Shown here piece after piece: positions 1 to 9,003 of a stretch of 64,000 bases of DNA; the first letter of the stretch is position 1, and each line of letters starts with the position of its first letter. The translations under genes and the position numbers were made by a program. Origin of the DNA: Morella rubra (lineage: Eukaryota; Streptophyta; Magnoliopsida; Fagales; Myricaceae); the NCBI GenBank assembly GCA_003952965.2, contig CM025849.1, positions 1,054,373 to 1,118,372 on the forward strand. Reading direction: 5' to 3'. The notes below the pieces were generated by a model. That model was not told where the DNA came from, searched no databases, and saw only the letters and a program-made list of their open reading frames with translations.

Positions 1-2
1 TT

Positions 3-1275
3 CTTAGCCTAACAGCTACTCTTGACTTAGAAGTTGAGCAGATGGATGTGAAAACTGCCTTCCTTCAGGGTGATTTGGAGGAAGAGATTTATATGGAGCA
101 ACCAGAGGGTTTCAGAGTAAAACGTAAAGAGGATTACGTTTGCAAGCTGAAGAAAAGTCTATATGGACTGAAGCAAGCACCGAGACAGTGGTATAAGAAG
201 TTTGAGTCTGTTATGGTAGAGCAAGGCTACAAGAAGACAACTTTTGATCACTGTGTATTTGTTCAAAAATTCGCTGATGATGATTTTATCATTTTACTGC
301 TTTATGTGGATGACATGTTGATTGTTGGCAGGAATGCTTTAAGGATTGACAAACTGAAGAAGCAGTTGGATAAGTCCTTTGCCATGAAAGACTTGGGACC
401 AGCGAAGAAAATTCTTGGCATAAGAATCAGTCGTGACAGGAATGCTAAGAAGTTGTATTTGTCACAAGAGGAGTACATTGAGAAAGTGCTTCAGAGGTTT
501 AATATGGACAATGCTAAAGTGGTTAGTTCTCCTATTGCTACCCACTTCAGATTGAGCACCGAGCAATGTTCTTCTACAGATGAAGAAAAGGAAGACATGG
601 CAAGAGTTCCTTACGCCTCAGCAGTAGGAAGTTTGATGTATGCAATGGTTTGCACAAGACCAGATATAGCCCATGCAGTGGGTGTAGTTAGCCGATTCAT
701 GTCAAATCCAGGAAGGGAGCATTGGAATGCAGTTAAGTGGATCATGAGGCATCTTCGAGGCACTTCCAGTGTGAGACTTGGTTTTGGAATTGGACAACCA
801 TTACTAGTTGGCTACACAGATGCAGACATGGCAGGAGATGTGGATACTCGAAAGTCTACTTCGGGTTATCTAATTACTTTTGCAGGTGGGGCTGTTGCTT
901 GGCAATCAAGACTTCAAAAGTGTATTGCACTTTCTACGACAGAGGCAGAACTAATTGCAGCAACAGAAGCTGCTAAAGAGTTGCTATGGACAAAGAAGTT
1001 CATTGAGAGAACTTGGTTTCAAGCAAGAAAGGTATGTGTTGTTTTGTGATAATCAGAGTGCTATTCATCTTGCTAAGAATTCCAATTTCCATGCAAAATC
1101 GAAGCATATTGATATTCGATAACATTGGATCAAAGATGTGTTGAATGATAAATTACTAGAACTTAAGAAAGTTCACACTGATGATAATGGTTCTAATATG
1201 TTGACAAAAGCACTACCAAGGCAGAAGCTTGAAGATTGTTGTTTCATCGCCGGGATGATGATTTCCTCCACATAG
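3..1275 (+). pseudogene. Copia-0 pol fragment: reverse transcriptase and RNase H, frameshifted
   Basis: This is the end of a Copia polyprotein that would make cDNA from element RNA. The open frame from base 3 carries the RT signature MDVKTAFLQGDLEEEIYMEQ, the stretch [18 protein letters not shown], and the catalytic YVDDM near 303-317. The RNase H part follows, with KSTSGYL and ALSTTEAELIA. That frame closes at 1049. The rest of RNase H (DNQSAIHLAKNS, SKHIDIR, then the tail up to 1275) continues in another frame from about 1030, with a TAA inside it just after SKHIDIR. There is therefore one frameshift and one nonsense change. The 5' part of the protein is outside the window. The family call is firm and the copy is dead. 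Confidence 0.88.
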
Positions 1276-1277
1276 TT

Positions 1278-1921
1278 TGTTGGGTTTATTCCTTCTATGT
1301 GAAGGAAGCCCAATGGGGGTCTTTAATAGGCCCAAAGCCCATTAGGATTTTAACTTATAACCATAAGAAGAATTCTTTTTATGTTGTACGGATTAAAAGA
1401 AGAGAAAGAAAAGAAAGAGGCAGGTTTTCTCTTTCACGCCCAAGTTTCATCAAAGGCTAGATCCTGCTTCGTCTGTGGTCCGATCGAGCTGAAATTTGGA
1501 GGAGACGTTCACGACACAAGGGGCTATCATCTGAACGGTGAAGATCAGATTTTGAGCTCGATAACAGTTGTTCGTATACGTGAACAGTAACCTCGGATTG
1601 TTGGTATTTCTCTTCTTTGTTTTTCCGTTGTATTTGCTAAGATTGATATCATCTTGAAGATATGAGTTGTAGCCTCTAGTTTGACTAGAGAAGACTTTGT
1701 GTACCCATTATTTGGTTTATAGTGGAGATTTGACTGGACTAGGTCCCGTGGTTTTTCTTCCTCACACCGGGGAAGTTTTCCACGTAAAAATTGCTTGTGT
1801 TGTTCTACTTGGTGTGATTGATTATTTTTCAGTACGTATAATTGTTGAGATTACGCTCTATTTGCTTTCATCTAGAGAGAAGATTTATTCTGCTGTTTGT
1901 TTGTCGATATTTCTCTCAACA
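1278..1921 (+). repeat. 3' LTR of Copia-0
   Basis: The segment begins TGTTGGG right after the pol stop and ends CTCAACA, so its ends carry the short inverted repeat TGTTG/CAACA expected of an LTR (about 644 bp). The partner LTR is outside the window, so the borders rest on the terminal inverted repeat and on position only. No coding sequence is evident inside it. Confidence 0.7.
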
Positions 1922-1993
1922 GTCGGATAGTCACCTTAACTGCCTTTCCTCCAATGGAAACCGCCACTCCCATGTATAGCGATTGTTTATTGT

Positions 1994-2202
1994 GTCCCAA
2001 CCCTCGTGGTCGATTTATGGTTGTATTATGTTCCAGCCCTTGAAGTAGTTTTGTGTTTGTTTCATGCCCAGCCCTTTGTGGTCTGTTTGTATTGTCCCCC
2101 GACTCTTGAGGTTGGCTTGTGTTTGCATGCTATCACAACCCTTGTGGCCAACTTGTGGTTGTTCATGGCTCCAGCACTTGTGGCTAGATTGGCTTTTCAT
2201 AT
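1994..2202. repeat. Degenerate 36-bp tandem repeat, six units
   Basis: Six adjacent units start at 1994, 2030, 2066, 2096, 2132 and 2168. All are about 36 bp except the third (30 bp). Each begins with a variant of CYCCARCCCTTGTGG and ends in a T-rich TTTGTGTTTGTTTCAT-like tail. Read in the plus frame they give an imperfect 12-residue repeat (PALEVVLCLFHA and relatives). The phase is kept because 36 and 30 are both multiples of three, but nothing else suggests a gene. Confidence 0.75.
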
Positions 2203-2679
2203 TTGGCATATTATAGGGCTTTCGAGTATGTTTAGATTTTTTCGCTGGACTTTGAGCATTTTATGGCTTGTATGAATTGTTTTTTTCTCGAATATTAATA
2301 TATAAGTTACATTGGCCTAGGAAAAAAAAAAAGACTACCGATACAACTCTTAGGTTTGGTTAGAGTACGACTGTAGGCAGCTTACATTAAAATGCTTGTG
2401 AATTTCAATTAAAGCTTTAAATTAATGTCTTTTGTGTATAAGTATATAATCCCTGTTGGATGTCACTGCAATTGTATAAAACTATTAACTAATTAAGGTT
2501 GAGTGCAACGACCACTCTCTTCGAGAGACATCCGATCTTTAGCTCTTCTTCCTTTCTGTGTCACTGCCCTCTCTTCTCTTCTCTTTCGCCGCCTTCACCC
2601 TCTTCTTCTCTTTTTTCCTTCTTTCTCTATACTTCTCCTGTTGTACGTCTCCTGTTCTTGGTAGCCTTGGGAGTTCCGT
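2203..2679. other. Spacer with pyrimidine-rich leader
   Basis: No gene is seen. Bases 2490-2660 are strongly C+T-rich on the plus strand and lead directly into the DUF4283-like ORF. They could be the 5' UTR of that retroelement ORF. The rest is AT-rich with a short A-run near 2321. Confidence 0.5.
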
Positions 2680-2946
2680 ATGGATTCCCTCGACAAGGAC
2701 TTAGATCGTATTATCAGTAGAACCCAACAGATGTCTTGGGATGATCTCAGCAGTCATCTTTAGGTGGACCAGGATAAAGCCATCCGTAAATCGCAACTTA
2801 CTCTTATTGGCTACTTGATATCCAAACGCAATCAATACAAACCTGCGGTTATTGCTGCCATTCGTGCTGCCTGGTTCTTTGCAACGGATTTTGAACGGAA
2901 TGATTTAAGACTCAATACAACATCAACCAAACTTAAAGGAGAGTGA
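2680..2946 (+). pseudogene. DUF4283-type N-terminal fragment (non-LTR retroelement ORF1-like)
   Basis: An ATG at 2680 opens MDSLDKDLDRIISRTQQMSW and is stopped by an in-frame TAG at 2761. The same frame then continues to 2946 with SQLTLIGYLISKRNQYKPAV followed by IRAAWFFATDFERNDLRL. This pattern (a short acidic leader, then L.G.LI......V...IR.AW) is what I know from the N-terminus of plant DUF4283/zinc-knuckle proteins encoded by LINE ORF1 and its domesticated relatives. The zinc knuckle and everything C-terminal are missing. With a nonsense codon and a truncated domain it is a relic. The family call is by eye only. Confidence 0.5.
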
Positions 2947-3840
2947 ATAGGTTCTGCAACTTTTTCTTCCTAACTGTTTAAAATTTTACTAGAATATTCT
3001 GCACAGGCTACACAAGAACTGATCAGAAATTTTTCATCACACGTTAACACAGTATACTTAACAAGAACTGATCAGAATTTTTCAACACACGTTAATAGCA
3101 ATATAATTAATCAAGCGGAATGTGAATCAAGTAATTTCGAATCTATATCCAAGATTCTTTAAAACCAAAAACACCTGAACATTCAACTTGTTGTTCACGA
3201 TTATCAACACTTAATCAAGAACAATATTTAACAAATCAATCACCACAAAAGACACCAATCTTTTGGTAATGAAGAGAAAATCTCTTGAAAACAAATTCCA
3301 AGAGAAAAAAACTCTCGGGCCCGTAGGCCAGGTAACAATTTCACTAGCTTTTCAAACTCAAAATACAAGGTGATTCATAGACTCAAGAATACCAAAAATC
3401 CTAGTCTAACACTCTTGATTTCTTACCCGAAGTACGACATCCGGATCTGCTCCATAGCAGTGATTGAGCACGTCTCATCCATTCAAAAAGCTAACTATCT
3501 TTACCTAGCTGTTCATACCTTGCCGTCCTCCATTGCGAACTCACAACAACAGCAAACGCACGAACTTGGCACTTGGACCTTCAAGATTTCAGCAACCTCT
3601 GAAAATCTTGAATCTCTTTTGAGGAAATAACAATGGTGATCAAATATAGAACTAAGAATCCTAAAGAGAGGGGTTTAATCTTCAAGGCTCCATCTCAGTT
3701 CATACACACGAAGGCTCAGAAAAGGGCAGAAAGTTTCAAGAGAGAGTTTCACGTTGAAAGCACGATTTTTCTGGATTTTTCTAAGCTTTTTTTTCGTAAT
3801 AGAATAAAGGGGTTATAAGCTAAGGGTGACTCACGGTTAA
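2947..3840 (-). repeat. Probable degenerate Copia LTR/leader remnant
   Basis: Read on the minus strand, this stretch resembles the long 5' leader or LTR of plant SIRE-type Copia elements. It is T-rich, has a short motif reading cctggcctacgggcccgag, and ends near a ...cctattcactctcc... border. No PBS, PPT, partner LTR or ORF is found. A local direct repeat of about 38 bp (3012-3049 and 3061-3098, shared core acaagaactgatcag) lies near its end. Short open frames here have no recognisable product. Confidence 0.3.
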
Positions 3841-4426
3841 AGTGGAAGGTTCGAGGCTTTTTGGGTCTTTCATTATATCATCAATTTAGTTAGAAACGGA
3901 CTAACCAAATTCTGTTGCTGCAGTGCCCCAAATCGCGCTTCTGTCTAACTTGCGTCTGACTTCTAGCTAACTTGATATTTCTGAGGAAAAACTTAGTTTT
4001 TACTACTATCTTCAATTCTTTATAAAAATTTCGAAATACCTTGAATATCTCAAGAAATAAACTAAATTACATATGAAGTTTACGAAACTAAAATATTCTC
4101 TAACAGATTTGAAGATTAATGAGGTGGGACCGAATAAATTCTCATTCACTTTTTCTGACCCTGCTCATGTAACCCGTATTCTATCTGAGTGCTGAAGTTG
4201 GCAGTTTAGAGGTCGAAGGGGGTTAAGTCCTATTGCTTTTTTAATAGTAGAACAATATCAAAATCATCAACTTATAAAATAAATATTGTATGCCAAACAG
4301 AACTTTAGGAGCGAATAACTTTTGAGAGGCAAGTGCAGACTGCAAAACTGTCTAACCTCAAACAGAAACAAAGTATATTAGAATTAAAAGGGGAACTGAC
4401 TTAGGTAGCTAACAGTGGCTTTGTCG
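3841..4426. other. Unassigned spacer
   Basis: AT-rich sequence in which I see no gene, repeat or element end. Confidence 0.5.
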
Positions 4427-4780
4427 TAGCTAGAAAGAACTTCGCAGACCATGAAGCTATATGTAATTAACACCCCGGACACAATCTTACCTGTATACTT
4501 CACTGGCTTCGTCATTCTTCTTGTCTGGGAAAGGATCTGTGATTAAAGTTTTTACTTTATGGTGAGAAATAAAGTTTGTGTTGAGAAGTAAATGTGCATG
4601 GCGGTTATGTCAACCGAAAGTAAATGTGTTTATTCCCTAGCGTAAGCGTACAGGCCGGCGGGTTCAAGAGTAGGTAGCTGCTTAAGCTCCCTATCCCCAA
4701 GGGGCGGCTCTAACTCGGCTGCCTAAGGTCTCTAATTTAAAATTTACTTTAATAGGCTTATTAAATGAATTTTAATGTTA
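4427..4780. repeat. Relic of the SDR-array 5' flank
   Basis: This segment matches 41060-41400 in the same orientation. Shared blocks include gaacttcgcagaccatgaag, ggatctgtgattaaag, catggcggttatgtcaaccg and ccccaaggggcggctct. At 41 kb this sequence sits just upstream of SDR exon 1. A further short match (caagctctttggtgaattga near 5034) agrees with 41405. It therefore looks like the upstream flank of a lost SDR copy, with the hAT element starting about 20 bp further on. Confidence 0.65.
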
Positions 4781-5077
4781 AAGACTCAAATATTTATATA
4801 TAGTTCCGCCATCCAGCCTGGAGCGGTGCCACAATCACACCACCGCTTCCTCGGCGTCGGAGCTTCTCTTTGAAGGCTTGATAATTAATTTACGACCTTC
4901 GCTACATTATTAATAATAGCTAAAATTAACAATTCTTTTTTATTCAATATTCACTAATACAATTTTTCCTTGAATTGAAGCCTAGCCGCAATGATTTAAA
5001 GCATTTTCATTTCAACAAATATATATATAGTACATCAAGCTCTTTGGTGAATTGAAAGTATGTTTGTCAATGATGTT
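4781..5077. other. Spacer before the hAT element
   Basis: AT-rich, with one GC-rich patch near 4810-4870. It has no counterpart in the paralogous flank at 41.4 kb except its last 30-40 bases, so it is either an insertion here or a deletion there. No ORF is recognised. Confidence 0.4.
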
Positions 5078-5395
5078 TAGGGGTGGGATTTTTATCCGCG
5101 GGTATTCGGAATTCTGGTACTGGCACCGGTTCCGAGCTCCGGCCACCGTATACCGGCCGGAACTGGGGCCGGAACCGTATAGGTATTTAGAAATACCAGT
5201 ACCGGAGCCGGTACCGGTAATTCAGCCGGTACTGGGCGGAATGCCAGTACCGATTTTTTTATTTTTTATTTTTAAAAAAAATACAAAACGCACAGCTTTG
5301 GACTTGGCCAAAACTGTGCATTTTGGCCTAGTCCAAAACGTGCGTTTTGCTTTAGACCAAAGCTGTGCGTTTTAAACGCACGTTTTGGTCTAGGG
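5078..5395. repeat. hAT subterminal repeat zone
   Basis: Bases 5100-5255 contain many copies of CCGG/ACCGG in both orientations (ggtaccgg, gccggaac, gccggtac). Bases 5285-5395 contain several copies of AAAACGCAC/GTGCGTTTT and GTCCAAAA/TTTTGGTC in opposite orientations. Clusters of short motifs in both orientations just inside the terminus are typical transposase-binding regions of hAT elements. That role is inferred here. Confidence 0.6.
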
Positions 5396-5687
5396 TTTTT
5401 AAAACCCACGCTCCCCTCCTCCCCTGCCCCTCATCCCATTTCTCTCCTCTCAGTCTCAGATCTGCCTCTCTAGTCTCTCCGTCTCTCGTTTCTCCTCCGC
5501 TCCCGGCCCTCCGACCTCCCTTCCCCTCTCACGGCTGACGAAACTCTCAAGCGCTGTCTCTCTGTCTCTCTGACTCTCGAGCTCTCTCTCACAAACTCAC
5601 AGTATCACTCAACTCTCTCTCTTGGATCGCCGCCGTCTCCACTCGCCTTCGAGTTTGAAGGCGCCGGCCTCGAATCACACTTATAAA

Positions 5688-5709
5688 CTCTCTCTCTCTC
5701 TCTCTCTCT
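5688..5709. repeat. (CT)n microsatellite
   Basis: An uninterrupted run of about 11 CT units inside a longer pyrimidine-rich leader (5400-5760) upstream of the hAT transposase ORF. Confidence 0.9.
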
Positions 5710-6446
5710 TCACGGATCACACTCGCTGACTCACAGACTCTCTCTCATGGATCACACTGACTCATAGATTCATTGCTTTTTTTTTTTTTTTGTTCAATTT
5801 CATTTTCGTATCATTATTCATTATAATTTATCAGTTGTTCAATAACCATTTCTTCATTTTATTATCTGTTAATACGAAAAAAATTTCTTTGCAGGTTATT
5901 ACAAAAGTTGTGCCGTGTGGTTACTGGTTAGTGCACTGCCATTGAGGTAAATTCACTAATTTTTCACTTATTTAGTAGTTCATTAGTTAATTTAAATTTT
6001 AGAGTGTATATTAGAACCTAGGTTGTGAAACTGAGGAGGATGGGCTTAAATAATTTGAGGCTTTTGGTTGTTACTTGTTAGTTGTTTGTTGTTTGTAAAT
6101 TGTTAGTTGTTTGTTTGCTGTAGCCTGTAGGTAATTTGTGAGTTGTTAGTTTGTTTGTAACTAGGAGATTATCTTTCCACTGTATTAGGAGATTAGGAGA
6201 TTATCTTTCCACTGTATGTTTTCTGCAATGCTTTACTATTACTGAAGCAATGTATGTATGAGAGAACTTTAAATTGGCTAATTAGGAAGTTAAACCATTC
6301 GAGATTGTATATTGACCTTGGTAATATTGTATGATATCTCTTTAGTATTATTGATTTGGTATGTAATATGTATGGACTTTTTAGCATCTTTTATTAGAGT
6401 ATGGGTATTTAATAGATTTTTTTTTCAAAACTTTTTGTTTTCTCAG

Positions 6447-8336
6447 ATGGATCCCTTTACTTCTTCTTCTACTCCTTCGGTTGACTCACTGACACCACGT
6501 CTCCAAGTAGGAGTCGATGCTTCCTCCCCTATTATTGGTGAGGAGCCGGCTCCTCAACTTGGGGGGATAGTGTTGATGTGTCAGCACCACCTCTCCCAAA
6601 GAGGAGGAAGATTTCTCAACCTTCTCCCATGTGGGATCACTTCACAAGGATTGAAAAAATAACTGATCCAGAAAAGCCAATGGCAAAATGTAACTATTGT
6701 AATCACCTGGTTGGGGTTCACCACACCCGTCAAGGGACCTCCGGTATGAGGTCTCACTTGAAGGGTTGTTTAGCATATCAACGGAAGCAAAGTAAGTTGG
6801 ACTTCTCTCAATCGAAGTTCACTCACGATGCTTCTTCAAAACTGGCGAAGGGGGATGTCGTGGGGGAGATGAAGATAGATACGTATAATGAGAAAAAGGT
6901 TAGGAGGCCATCGCTCGATTCATAATCATCGATGAGTTGCCATTTAGGGTGGTGAGCAAGGATGGGTTCAAAGATATGATTCATGAACTTGAGCCCCGAT
7001 TTAGGATGCCCTCTCGATACACAGTGATGAAGGATTGTATGGGTCTTTATCTTGATGAGAAGAATAAGTTAAGGAATATCATTTTAGGAACGCGACCTAG
7101 GATTTGTTATACAACCGACACGTGGACTTCGGTTCAGAATATGAACTATATGTCTGTGACTGGCCATTTTATTTATTCGAATTTTGTGTTGCACAAAAGG
7201 ATTCTTGGATTTCGTAGAGTCATGGATCACAGAGGGATTACAATTGCGACAGAATTGGAGGAATGTGGGCATGAGTGGGGGATTGATAAGGTTCTTGCAA
7301 TCACAGTGGATAATGCATCATCTAATAATGTTGCAATAGATCATTTTAAAAGGAGACAAGTGGCACTTGCTCTAGGTTTCATGCATTACACACATGAGTG
7401 CACATATCTATCTTAAACTTGATTGTGCAAGACGGTTTGAAAGAATGGGATGATTCGGTGGTTAGGGTTAGAAATTGTGTGAAGTATGTTAAGTCATCCC
7501 CTCAACGGTTGGATTATTTTAGAAGTTGTGTGAGGAAGAGGTCGCTTCCTACCGATGGATTTTTGCAACTTGATGTACCTACGAGATGGAATTCGACGTA
7601 TATTATGTTAGAGTCTGCAATGAAGTATGAAGATGTTTTTAATGATATGTTGGCTTTCGATGAAAGGTTGGGTTTTTTTGGATTTCTTAACTGATGACGG
7701 GCATGGGAAGAAGGGGTTGGGGCCTCCAACTAAAGAGGATTGGGTGCGTGTGAAGCATTTTATAAACTTCTTGAAGTTGTTTTATAATGTCACGCTGAGG
7801 ATATCTGCTTCGAAGACTGTTACTGCAAACCTATTTTGTACACAATTGGCTTTGATTCACAACCAATTGAAGGAGTTTGCTCGAAGTGAGGATGATTCGT
7901 TGGTGGATATGGCGAGGAGGATGCAATGAAGTACGATAAATATTGGGGTAATTTGAAAGATGTGAATAGACTACTGTTTGTGGCAGCAGCACTTGATCCC
8001 CAATTAAAGTTGGGTTGGTTGCGTTTTTGGTTCTCTAAGACATTGGGCAAGGAGGAGGGTCGAGCGATGACTGATTTGGTTAGAGGTACATTGGAACAAT
8101 TGTTTATGGAGTACAATATTGTTTATGGTAATGATAATACTTCAAGGCGTCAACGGACAGCAAGTGAAGCTGGTGGTTCTAGTTCTACTGCAAGTGGTAC
8201 AGAAGAACGCATGTGGAACAAATATATGTCTTTCATGGAGGAGGACGATGTTATAGAAACCACATCTGAAGTGGATAGATATCTGATGGAGCCTCCTCAA
8301 CCTAGGGTTGAGGATTTTGATATTCTGGCTTGGTCG
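6447..8336 (+). pseudogene. hAT transposase, BED-finger (RICESLEEPER-like), multiply frameshifted
   Basis: The protein would cut and move the element. ATG 6447 follows a good acceptor (tgttttctcag), so a 5' UTR intron is likely. In order: a Ser/Pro-rich leader; a basic PPLPKRRK; a BED finger (CNYC...H...C, about 6690-6765); a catalytic-core start with TTDTWTS (about 7108) and ITVDNASSNN (about 7302); HILNLIVQDGLKEWDD-like sequence near 7400; DVPTRWNSTY (about 7570); and the YDKYWGN..LLFVAAALDP block near 7930. The first Asp of each Asp motif is present. The frame shifts near 6558, 6905, 7400, 7685 and 7925. It ends at FDILAW (about 8335), after which the hATC dimerisation domain is absent. 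It is clearly non-functional. Confidence 0.85.
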
Positions 8337-8531
8337 GCGGTTTACGATGATATAAGTAAAATAAAAAATAATTTTTTAAACTCTCTTCCTTCCACCCAAT
8401 AATTTCCAATCATAACTATTTTAAAATTTTCAATACCTACGCAATCATAGTCTAAAATTTTAACAATTTTTTACAAACTCTAATAATTTCAAAATTCACA
8501 TTATTTTCAAAATTTTGATACTAATTTTATT

Positions 8532-9003
8532 GCCATTATTAATTTTGAATCCCAATTTAATTCTCATGAGCTGTGTAACCTTTAAGTTATATATATATAT
8601 GTCATGGTAAAATCTGAAGAAGTGCAGTTTCGGATGATGTGGATAAAAGTTATCCTCCACAAATTGGCATTATTCACTAGATCTTCTGATGTGATTTTCT
8701 TTCACTATAGGAAGAAAATATGATTTTCTTTCAAGGATGGTCAACCATTGGTGGTGTACATGCATGCCTATTAAAAAAAAAAGTGTTTCTGCGAGACACA
8801 TCCAACACATTGAAGTTCTGAAAGAACCTGACAAATGGGAGATGAGTAATTAGGGAAGAACAAGTCGGATAGACAGCTTCCCTTATCAAAGAAACTTCCA
8901 GCATTAACAAAACCTAGAGCAAAATAAAGTGCAAATGATGGGAAGGACGGGCATAAACAAATTGAACTACTCATTTGCATGACTTCCCTTTTAAAAGCAT
9001 AAT
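8532..9003. repeat. SDR-array 3' flank (copy A)
   Basis: Homologous to 19391-20408, 48843-49880 and 58490-59507. It has the same starting block (ctaattttatt...gaatcccaa) and the same final block (acatgcatgcctat...). About 470 bp present in the other copies, between ctataggaaga and tttcaaggatgg, is missing here near 8715. It lies directly downstream of the SDR stop codon, so it includes the gene's 3' UTR and terminator region. Confidence 0.75.

Larger units (their letters stand above)
1..1921 (+). mobile_element. Ty1/copia retrotransposon, 3' half (Copia-0)
   Basis: The window opens inside the reverse transcriptase of a plus-strand Copia element. RT and RNase H coding sequence is followed by a 3' LTR. 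The order RT, RNase H, LTR with no chromodomain and no env is the Ty1/copia arrangement. The 5' LTR, gag, protease and integrase lie left of the window. The coding part is interrupted, so the copy is not autonomous. Confidence 0.9.
5078..8335 (+). mobile_element. hAT-superfamily DNA transposon, 3'-truncated
   Basis: The left end begins TAGGGGTGGGATTTTT, a typical plant hAT terminus. It is followed by a GC-rich subterminal zone and a pyrimidine-rich leader, and then by a BED-finger hAT transposase. Homology stops abruptly near 8335 inside the transposase, before the C-terminal dimerisation domain. No matching right terminal inverted repeat or 8-bp target duplication was found. Bases 8336-8531 are an AT-rich piece of unknown origin joined to the SDR array flank. 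Confidence 0.8.

Noticed and set aside
1994..2202. CRISPR-like array
   Set aside because: Units are adjacent without unique spacers and are strongly diverged; the setting is a plant genome. It is a degenerate tandem repeat.
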